Shown: in pieces, positions 31,856 through 37,474 of the stretch | How positions within the stretch are numbered: the first letter of the stretch is position 1 | Layout: each line of letters starts with the position of its first letter | Origin: Arthrobacter sp. AK04 | GTDB lineage: Bacteria; Actinomycetota; Actinomycetes; Actinomycetales; Micrococcaceae | Length of the DNA: 37,474 bases | Assembly: GCF_021129155.1 (NCBI RefSeq) | Contig: NZ_JAJOMC010000048.1 | Location: 1 to 37,474, forward strand | Direction: 5' to 3' | Made by a program: the position numbers and the translations under genes | The notes under the pieces: model-generated | Seen by the model: the letters and a program-made list of their open reading frames with translations, nothing else | Told to the model about the DNA's origin: nothing | Database searches by the model: none

Positions 31856-33658
31856 ATGTCCAAGCTGAGCGTTCCTGCCTCTGACCAAACCGGGGAATGG
31901 TGGGCCGACGCCGTCGTCTACCAGATCTACCCCCGCTCCTTCGCCGACGGCAATGGCGACGGCATGGGTGACCTGCGCGGGGTTTTGGACCACTTGCCCT
32001 ACCTGGAGCGGCTGGGCGTGGATGCCATCTGGCTTTCCCCCTTCTACAAGTCCCCCCAGGCCGACGGCGGCTACGACGTGGCAGATTACCGGCAGGTGGA
32101 TCCCCTTTTTGGTTCCCTCGAGGACTTCGACGCCATGTTGCTGGAAGCTCACCGGCGCGGGCTGAAGGTCATCGTGGACCTTGTCCCCAACCACACCTCC
32201 GACGAGCACGACTGGTTCCGGGCTGCGCTCAGCGCCCCGCCCGGGTCCCCCGAACGGGACCGTTACATCTTCCGCCCGGGCAAGGACGAGGTGCCGGGCT
32301 CCGGTGACGGCAACCGGGCACGCAATAACTGGAAGTCGATTTTCGGCGGAGCCGCTTGGACCCGGGTCACCGAGGCGGACGGTTCCGCAGGAGAGTGGTA
32401 CCTGCATCTCTTCGACACCAAGCAGCCTGACCTGAACTGGGAAAACCAGGAGGTACGGGAGGAAATGCGCTCTGTCCTCCGCTTCTGGCTGGACCGCGGT
32501 GTTGATGGTTTCCGTGTGGACGTAGCCCACGGGATGGTCAAGGAGCAGGGCCTTCCCGACTGGGACGGGGTGGCCGCCATGGTGGAGGGCACCTCCGAGG
32601 TTCCACGGGAACCGTCCCCTCCCGGTGATGCACCCGGCGCCCACACCAACGCGGAGGAGCCGCACCGCGCGGTATCCCCGGTGTATCCGCCCTCGCCTTT
32701 CTTTGACCAGGACGGCGTGCACGAGATCTACCGGGACTGGCACCGCGTCCTGTCCGAGTACGGCAGCGACCGGATGATGGTGGCCGAAGCCTGGGTGGAA
32801 CCGGCGGAACGGCTGGCGCTCTACGTCCGGCAGGATGAGATGCAGCAGGCTTTCAACTTCGATTTCCTGATGGCCGGCTGGGACGCCGAGCGCATGGCCG
32901 AGGCGATCGATGCGTCGCTGAAGGCGGCCGCAGCGGTGGGTGCCCCATGCACGTGGGTGCTGAGCAACCACGACACCGTCCGCCATTCCACCCGCTTCGG
33001 GCTCACGAATCCCACCACGTTCCCCAAGGGCATCGCCGCAGGTGACGAACAGCCAGACACCGCCCTGGGACTGGCCCGCGCCCGGGCCGCAACAGTGGTT
33101 GAGCTGGCGCTGCCGGGCTCGGCCTACCTGTACCAGGGCGAAGAACTGGGACTGCCCGAGCACACCACCCTTCCGGCCCAGGCTCGGCAGGACCCCACGT
33201 TCTTCCGCACCCAGGGCGCCGAAACCGGACGTGACGGCTGCCGGGTGCCGCTTCCGTGGGCTGCTGATAAGCCCGGTTACGGTTTCGCGGATTCGTTCCC
33301 GGGCGAACCTGCGTCCCCCTGGCTTCCCCAGCCTGCGGAATTTGGGCCGCTTGCCGCCGACCAGCAGGATGGCGAGGAAGGGTCCACCCTGGAGCTGTAC
33401 CGCGCAGCACTCGCCATCCGGTCTGGGCGGCGCCTCGGCACCGGCTCCCTGGCCTGGGCCGAGGTCCACGCGCCGGAAAGCGGCCTGCTGGCCTTCCACA
33501 ACCGGGATGTCCTGGTGATCGCAAATATGGGCTTCGCGTCTGCGCCCATCCCCGAAGGCTATTCCGTGGCGCTCTCCAGCGGGCCGGAGCCTGCCGCAGA
33601 GTGGGAGCTGATGCATGAGGTTCCCGTGGACTGTGCCGTGTACCTGACCCGGAACTAG
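31856..33658 (+). CDS. GH13 alpha-glucosidase
   Basis: The 600-residue cytosolic enzyme hydrolyses alpha-glucosides imported by the adjacent transporter. GH13 motifs are present: Asp-Leu-Val-Pro-Asn-His (region I), Gly-Phe-Arg-Val-Asp-Val-Ala-His (nucleophile Asp), Met-Val-Ala-Glu-Ala-Trp (acid/base Glu) and Leu-Ser-Asn-His-Asp-Thr (transition-state Asp). The start Trp-Trp-Ala-Asp-Ala-Val-Val-Tyr-Gln-Ile-Tyr-Pro-Arg-Ser-Phe is typical of oligo-1,6- and alpha-glucosidases. A ~30-residue Pro/Glu/His-rich insertion lies between the nucleophile and acid/base regions. GAGAGGA precedes the ATG. No signal peptide, so it acts inside the cell. The exact linkage preference is not readable. Confidence 0.94.
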   Translation: MSKLSVPASDQTGEWWADAVVYQIYPRSFADGNGDGMGDLRGVLDHLPYLERLGVDAIWLSPFYKSPQADGGYDVADYRQVDPLFGSLEDFDAMLLEAHRRGLKVIVDLVPNHTSDEHDWFRAALSAPPGSPERDRYIFRPGKDEVPGSGDGNRARNNWKSIFGGAAWTRVTEADGSAGEWYLHLFDTKQPDLNWENQEVREEMRSVLRFWLDRGVDGFRVDVAHGMVKEQGLPDWDGVAAMVEGTSEVPREPSPPGDAPGAHTNAEEPHRAVSPVYPPSPFFDQDGVHEIYRDWHRVLSEYGSDRMMVAEAWVEPAERLALYVRQDEMQQAFNFDFLMAGWDAERMAEAIDASLKAAAAVGAPCTWVLSNHDTVRHSTRFGLTNPTTFPKGIAAGDEQPDTALGLARARAATVVELALPGSAYLYQGEELGLPEHTTLPAQARQDPTFFRTQGAETGRDGCRVPLPWAADKPGYGFADSFPGEPASPWLPQPAEFGPLAADQQDGEEGSTLELYRAALAIRSGRRLGTGSLAWAEVHAPESGLLAFHNRDVLVIANMGFASAPIPEGYSVALSSGPEPAAEWELMHEVPVDCAVYLTRN

Positions 33659-33665
33659 GGGACGG

Positions 33666-34277
33666 TCAGCGGACGCGCTCTGCCCTGCGGAAGCGCGTCC
33701 GCGCTCCGGCCCCGATATGGATCAATACGGGGATGTCCTTTCCCACCGCCCGTTCCAGGGCTGACACCAGCACGGACACTTCATCTGCGAGCAGGTGCGG
33801 GGCCACGCCCTGCCGCGGAAGGAGCCGGACCTTCAGCGCGGGCGTGCCTTTGACGTCATAGGTGGTAACCGTGGCGCCGGCGAGGTCGGGACGGTGCGCG
33901 AGCGCATGCTTCAGGGCCTGCTCCGCCACTCCCCCACCGATCCGCACATCGCCCGGGACCTCACCGGGATCGTACTCGACGGCCAGGACATCGGCCCGCC
34001 CTTTGCCCTGCTGGGCAACCCAGGCCACCATGAGGCCGATCAGCACGAGCAGGGCCAGTGCCACCAGGATCCACAGCCAGCTCTCGGGCCGACCTGGAAA
34101 GCGGGTGGCGTTGAACGCCGCGTTAATACCGCGCCATGCGTCCGCCGACCAGGACCGCCACCAAGAGGCCACGGCGGGCACGGCGGCCAGCAACATCAGC
34201 AGGCCGCCCGTTCCAAGCAGCAGTAGTCCCAAGGCCGCGACCAGGATGCGGTTGAGAAGGGTGGGGGTACTGTTCAT
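33666..34277 (-). CDS. amaP: AmaP-like alkaline-shock membrane anchor
   Basis: The 203-residue protein has two membrane segments (about 10-38 and 66-90) and a cytoplasmic C-terminal domain (about 95-195) containing Val-Arg-Ile-Gly-Gly-Gly-Val-Ala-Glu-Gln-Ala-Leu and Thr-Thr-Tyr-Asp-Val-Lys-Gly. This matches AmaP, which in Staphylococcus aureus anchors Asp23 to the membrane. It is the last of five genes that overlap by 4 bp each. Its stop is 7 bp from the stop of the convergent glucosidase. The assignment rests on layout and topology plus the operon. Confidence 0.8.
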   Translation of the reverse strand: MNSTPTLLNRILVAALGLLLLGTGGLLMLLAAVPAVASWWRSWSADAWRGINAAFNATRFPGRPESWLWILVALALLVLIGLMVAWVAQQGKGRADVLAVEYDPGEVPGDVRIGGGVAEQALKHALAHRPDLAGATVTTYDVKGTPALKVRLLPRQGVAPHLLADEVSVLVSALERAVGKDIPVLIHIGAGARTRFRRAERVR

Positions 34278-34882
34278 GCGCCAATCACCCCGGTTGTTGC
34301 AACGTTGACGCGCACCTCGGGCGCGGGATCCAGTGCCATGGCGTCCACTTCGCTCCGGACTGCCGCGAGGACCGCATCCTGGTTAACAGGCACACCCGAG
34401 GTGGGGCGGACATTCACCACTACTTGCCGCCGGGAGACCACCACCATGACCTGCTCCGGCGTAACGTTCGCAGCAAGCCGGGCACGCCGCGCCAGCGAGG
34501 AAGCGATGACTTCGTCATCCACCACAACGGCCGGGCCGGCAGCGTCCCGGCCGACACCCATAAGGTGGCGGGCGCGGCGTCCAGGCAGAACCCCGTTGAG
34601 GAGGAAGACCAGGCCTACCATTGCCAGTACCGCTCCGATGGCGCCCAGCAACAATGGAGGGATTCCGGCCGGAAGCGCAACCAGGCGTTCCGCGGCCACC
34701 TGCGGCTCGATCAGCCAGGCCGGCTGCCCTACTGCGTGGACGCCTGCTTCGAGGAGCCCGTAGGCGGCCAGCACGATGACCAGGACGGCCGCTGCGGTGG
34801 CCACCGCAGCACGCGTTGACCGGGTTTCACGGCGGAGGATCCGGTCCATATCCGGGCTTTGGGCTTCACCATGGCGGTTCAT
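34274..34882 (-). CDS. DUF6286-type membrane protein of the Asp23 operon
   Basis: The 202-residue protein has a hydrophilic N-terminus, two membrane segments (about 24-47 and 74-98) and a cytoplasmic C-terminal domain with Val-Asp-Asp-Glu-Val-Ile-Ala-Ser-Ser-Leu-Ala-Arg and Val-Val-Val-Ser-Arg-Arg-Gln-Val-Val-Val-Asn-Val-Arg-Pro. I associate this with DUF6286, found with Asp23 and AmaP in actinobacteria. It overlaps both neighbours by 4 bp (ATGA). Function is unknown; a membrane partner of the Asp23 proteins is likely. Confidence 0.78.
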   Translation of the reverse strand: MNRHGEAQSPDMDRILRRETRSTRAAVATAAAVLVIVLAAYGLLEAGVHAVGQPAWLIEPQVAAERLVALPAGIPPLLLGAIGAVLAMVGLVFLLNGVLPGRRARHLMGVGRDAAGPAVVVDDEVIASSLARRARLAANVTPEQVMVVVSRRQVVVNVRPTSGVPVNQDAVLAAVRSEVDAMALDPAPEVRVNVATTGVIGA

Positions 34883-35259
34883 CGCACACGACCCCCTTCA
34901 CTGATCTTTGCCCCGGTGATCCTGATGTCCACCCGGCTCAATCCTGAACCGCTGAGCTCTGCCACCGTGGCCAGGATGCCAGCCTTTGCCCTCACGGTCC
35001 GGTCCCAGATGGACCCCCCGGCACCCTCCACGCGCGAGGGATCCAGGACCACCGCGTTCAAAGGCGGCATGCTGATAGGTGCGACGAGGGACAGCGCCAG
35101 CAGGCCGTCGTCGTCCGTCCAGTCAGCACGGACATCTTCCGGTTCCACCCCGAGGAAGTGGGCTGCTGCGGCTTTGGCGAGGCTTGTCAGGGCCTGGGTA
35201 CTGATGCGGTTGTGGCCGCTCAGATGTTGGCCCCGGACCGCCGGGGCTGTGGAGCTCAT
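34879..35259 (-). CDS. Second Asp23/Gls24-like protein
   Basis: The 126-residue soluble protein resembles the Asp23 fold: Ile-Ser-Thr-Gln-Ala-Leu-Thr-Ser-Leu-Ala-Lys-Ala-Ala-Ala near the N-terminus, then alternating strands and a C-terminal Val-Asp-Ile-Arg-Ile-Thr-Gly-Ala. It is shorter and more divergent than the first Asp23 gene of the operon. The start at 35259 overlaps the upstream stop (ATGA). The pair may form mixed assemblies at the membrane; that is inference. Confidence 0.75.
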   Translation of the reverse strand: MSSTAPAVRGQHLSGHNRISTQALTSLAKAAAAHFLGVEPEDVRADWTDDDGLLALSLVAPISMPPLNAVVLDPSRVEGAGGSIWDRTVRAKAGILATVAELSGSGLSRVDIRITGAKISEGGRVR

Positions 35260-35447
35260 GAGGACGAGCGCCGGCCGATGATGGCGTCCAGGACGCCGCG
35301 AAGGTCCAGTTTCCCTTCGGCGGCCCGGCCCAGGAGTGCCCCGATGGCCATGAAAAGGAGGGCAACAAGGAAGCCCCACAACCCGAACTGCAGGGACATA
35401 AAGGCGACGAAGGCGCCCATCGCTGCGCCGGCCACGGTGAGGTTCAC
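35256..35447 (-). CDS. Small DUF2273-like membrane protein
   Basis: The 63-residue protein is mostly two closely spaced hydrophobic segments (about 4-39, Gly/Ala/Phe-rich), followed by a charged tail with Leu-Asp-Leu-Arg-Gly-Val-Leu-Asp-Ala-Ile-Ile-Gly-Arg-Arg. DUF2273 proteins of this size sit between asp23 and amaP genes in other Gram-positive bacteria. It overlaps the first Asp23 gene by ATGA and the second by ATGA. Confidence 0.78.
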   Translation of the reverse strand: MNLTVAGAAMGAFVAFMSLQFGLWGFLVALLFMAIGALLGRAAEGKLDLRGVLDAIIGRRSSS

Positions 35448-35917
35448 AGCAGCGCCTCCCTTTCAGTTGTGCCGGGCATGTCAGCAGGACCGGAAGCTGC
35501 GGGCTTGACCGGTGGCGGAATGTAGACGTCGGTGACTTCCACGTTGACCTCGATCACCTGCAGTCCAACGAGCTCCTCGACCGCCCGGTAGACGGCGGCG
35601 CGCACGGCGTTGGCCAGCGAGTGGAGCGGTGTTCCGTAACTCGCCACCAGGCTGATATCCACGGCCACCTGCGTTTCCCCGACTTCGGCGCGCACCCCGG
35701 CGGCGTGGTCTGAACTGCCGACGGCGTCACGGATGGCACCGAGCGCGCGTGACGGAACCGAGCCCAGGGAGTAGACACCGGGGACGGAGCGGGCAGCTAT
35801 GCCCGCCACCTTGGCGACGGCTGTCTCGGAAATTACCGTACGGCCGGGGCCGGGTACAGGAGCCGGCACGGCGCGGTGCTGCATGCCCTGGTTGGGTTGT
35901 GGGTTCTGGTATTCCAT
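35444..35917 (-). CDS. Asp23/Gls24-family envelope stress protein
   Basis: The 157-residue protein has a Pro/Gln-rich N-terminus (1-28) and the Asp23 domain (about 28-135): Thr-Val-Ile-Ser-Glu-Thr-Ala-Val-Ala-Lys-Val-Ala-Gly-Ile-Ala-Ala, Val-Pro-Gly-Val-Tyr-Ser-Leu-Gly, and Val-Asp-Ile-Ser-Leu-Val-Ala-Ser-Tyr-Gly. A typical end follows: Val-Ile-Glu-Val-Asn-Val-Glu-Val-Thr-Asp-Val-Tyr. Asp23 proteins coat the inner membrane surface and respond to cell-wall stress. The start at 35917 has GGGGGAG upstream. It is the first gene of the five-gene operon; a TAGGGT box about 30 nt upstream may be its -10. Confidence 0.92.
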   Translation of the reverse strand: MEYQNPQPNQGMQHRAVPAPVPGPGRTVISETAVAKVAGIAARSVPGVYSLGSVPSRALGAIRDAVGSSDHAAGVRAEVGETQVAVDISLVASYGTPLHSLANAVRAAVYRAVEELVGLQVIEVNVEVTDVYIPPPVKPAASGPADMPGTTEREALL

Positions 35918-35975
35918 CAGGCACTCCCCCTTCTGTTTGATCCCCACCCTATCCCCGGCGGTGACTTAACGGCAG

Positions 35976-36012
35976 CAGGCAGGGGCGCCCGTGATCCGGA
36001 CGTCCCTGCCTG
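35976..36012 (-). terminator. Hairpin after the GH68 gene
   Basis: The arms 35976-35987 and 36001-36012 form a 12-bp stem (one G-U pair) around a 13-nt loop, about 30 nt past the GH68 stop. No T-run follows on the minus strand. It also insulates the Asp23 operon. Confidence 0.6.
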
Positions 36013-36041
36013 TACCCTGCACCTGTTGGGGGCAGTGGGTT

Positions 36042-37474
36042 CTACTTGTAGTGGCCTTCGCCGCCAACGCGGACGTTAGTGGGCAGGTAGCCGAACGGGC
36101 CAAGGCCGTCCTGGCCGAAGCTCCGGTCCACCTGCGAGATGCCGTCCCGGAAGTTGATCTTCACGGTGGGCGACAGCGAGCCGCCGCGTACGCCGTTCAC
36201 GTTGTCGATGAACGACTGGACCAGTCCGCCCGGCTGCACGTAGTGCGAGTACGCCTGGAACTGGCGGCCGTTCTGGTTCGGGGTGGGTGCCTCCGGGGAC
36301 TCGGACGGCAGGTTCAGGTCCGTGGGCGAGCCCAGGGCCAGGCCGCTGTTGTTCATGGGCTGGTAGTCCGAGCGGACGCCGTCGCCGACGAAGCCGTAGA
36401 CGCCGTCCGGGCCGCGCATGCCGGCTGCGTAGGTGAACTGGTGGCTGATGGTGAACAGGTAGTACTTGTTCTTGCCGCCCTCGTTCTGGATGAAGATCTG
36501 CGGACGCTCGGTCTGGTCGTTCACGCAGTTGGCGGAGAGGATCGGCGGCAGGAAGGACCACTTGGTCAGGTCCTTGTTGTCCGCCACTGCCAGGCCCACG
36601 TTCGCTGTCTGGTAGTAGGCTCCGCTGCTGTTGACCTCGTCAACGGACTCGGCATTGGCATCGCCGGGGCGGTATCCGAGGTCCTCGGGCTTGCATTCGT
36701 ATTCGCCGCGGGTGCCGCCGGTGTTGCCTTCGAAGACCATGAAGGTCTTGCCGGGGTGGGCCGGGTCCGCAAAGGTGTAGGGGTCGCGGAAGGCGAAGCC
36801 GGGGTTCTGTTCCTTGGTCTGGTACATCTCGCCGTCCGGTTCCAGCAGCTTGGTGTGCTTGAACCCGTCGAACGTCACGCCGTTCTCGTCGGCATGGATC
36901 TTTCCCAGTGCCTTGGCAATGGCCGCGTCCGGGGCGATTCCGCCGCCGCCCGCGTTGCGCTCGGCAACGTCGTAGAACGTGGTGGCGGTGTAGAACACGT
37001 TCACCTGGTTGCCCTGCATCAGGCGGGTGGAGCCGGACCATTCGGTGTTGCCGATGGAAGCGCCGTCGGCGAAGACGTGGCCGCCGTAGTTCCACTTGTC
37101 CTTGGCGGGATCCGCGTTGGTCTTGCGGAAGAAGTAGCCGATGCGTGCGTTCCAGTGGCGCTGGTCGAAGCCGTAGCCGGCGTGGCGGTCGGCCACCAGG
37201 GAGAAGACGACATCCCAGCCCTTGTAGCTGATCTGGTTCGCGTTTTCGTCGGTGAGGGACCAGGTGTCCCAGACCCATACGTCGTCGTTCATGGCGGGGA
37301 AATCCTCGGGGATTTCCGGCATGGTGACGTCGGGGCTCATGGAGTTCTCACCGGGGGCCACGGTGGGGTCGCTCTGCGCCATGATCTGCTTGGCGTCGGC
37401 GCGGGTCCACTTGGAGGTGAAGTCCGACGCCGGGTCGAAGGCTTCCTGCGTGTGTTCCGTGGGGAGGGGGAATC
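36042..37474 (-). CDS. GH68 fructosyltransferase (levansucrase), N-terminus cut by window edge
   Basis: The reading frame stays open to the last base, so the gene is partial; 476 residues are visible and the signal peptide is outside. Near the edge Lys-Trp-Thr-Arg-Ala-Asp-Ala is the usual GH68 opening, so the ATG at 37382 is not the real start. Counting from that Met, the nucleophile is Asp39 in Val-Trp-Asp-Thr-Trp. The transition-state Asp lies in Phe-Arg-Asp-Pro and the acid/base Glu in Thr-Glu-Arg-Pro-Gln. The enzyme splits sucrose and transfers fructose to water or to growing levan, outside the cell. Levansucrase, inulosucrase and invertase-like members cannot be separated here. Confidence 0.93.
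   Translation of the reverse strand, partial: FPLPTEHTQEAFDPASDFTSKWTRADAKQIMAQSDPTVAPGENSMSPDVTMPEIPEDFPAMNDDVWVWDTWSLTDENANQISYKGWDVVFSLVADRHAGYGFDQRHWNARIGYFFRKTNADPAKDKWNYGGHVFADGASIGNTEWSGSTRLMQGNQVNVFYTATTFYDVAERNAGGGGIAPDAAIAKALGKIHADENGVTFDGFKHTKLLEPDGEMYQTKEQNPGFAFRDPYTFADPAHPGKTFMVFEGNTGGTRGEYECKPEDLGYRPGDANAESVDEVNSSGAYYQTANVGLAVADNKDLTKWSFLPPILSANCVNDQTERPQIFIQNEGGKNKYYLFTISHQFTYAAGMRGPDGVYGFVGDGVRSDYQPMNNSGLALGSPTDLNLPSESPEAPTPNQNGRQFQAYSHYVQPGGLVQSFIDNVNGVRGGSLSPTVKINFRDGISQVDRSFGQDGLGPFGYLPTNVRVGGEGHYK

Noticed and set aside
31853..33616. Minus-strand frame of 587 codons
   Set aside because: It is the shadow of the GH13 gene, whose catalytic motifs are all on the plus strand.

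Overview
The window looks like a chromosomal piece of a high-GC actinobacterium of the Arthrobacter/Pseudarthrobacter type (Micrococcaceae). This is inferred from the uniformly GC-rich codon use, actinobacterial families (a DUF3151 protein beside class II aldolase, a TipA-type MerR regulator, GAF-ANTAR, an Asp23/DUF6286/AmaP envelope operon, GH68 levansucrase) and several promoters whose -10 box lies 6-7 nt before the start codon, the layout of leaderless actinobacterial genes. The window is almost fully coding. No tRNA, rRNA, CRISPR, insertion sequence or phage gene was seen. The first ~137 bases (a low-GC stretch, then C-rich sequence ending in 40 consecutive C) look like a damaged contig end rather than genome.

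Layout. 160-7583 is central metabolism and housekeeping: fructose-bisphosphate aldolase with a DUF3151 gene, a TrmH-type RNA methyltransferase divergent from a HAD-IIA phosphatase, a Tat-exported alpha/beta hydrolase, a STAS-like protein and a GAF-ANTAR RNA-binding regulator, then pyrE divergent from nadE. 7689-11309 is an IclR regulator divergent from a 3-oxoacid CoA-transferase (two subunits) and a thiolase, with a near-consensus promoter and three related operator-like elements. 11445-14831 is a secreted GlcG/HbpS-type haem-binding protein plus an ankyrin lipoprotein, divergent from a histidine kinase and a LuxR-type response regulator; this resembles the Streptomyces HbpS-SenS-SenR system. 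14965-16483 holds a cold-shock protein with a strong terminator, a small membrane protein and a MerR/TipAS regulator with a textbook 19-bp-spacer promoter.

16480-25042 is mainly acyl-CoA and valine catabolism: a glutaryl-CoA-dehydrogenase-like flavoprotein divergent from a MarR regulator, then (after DedA, an XRE-cupin regulator and a thioredoxin-reductase-like flavoprotein) a tightly overlapping four-gene operon mmsA - 3-hydroxyisobutyryl-CoA hydrolase - mmsB - enoyl-CoA hydratase. The marR and mmsA upstream regions share a 17-bp element (15/17 identical) and a nearby TGAY-N4-RTCAC palindrome, suggesting one regulon.

25299-33658 holds exonuclease III, an uncharacterised gene, and an alpha-glucoside uptake and hydrolysis locus (binding protein, two permeases, small membrane protein, LacI regulator, divergent GH13 glucosidase) with a perfect LacI-family operator; no ABC ATPase is encoded. 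33666-35917 is a five-gene Asp23-type envelope-stress operon in which every gene overlaps the next by 4 bp. The window ends inside a GH68 fructosyltransferase gene.
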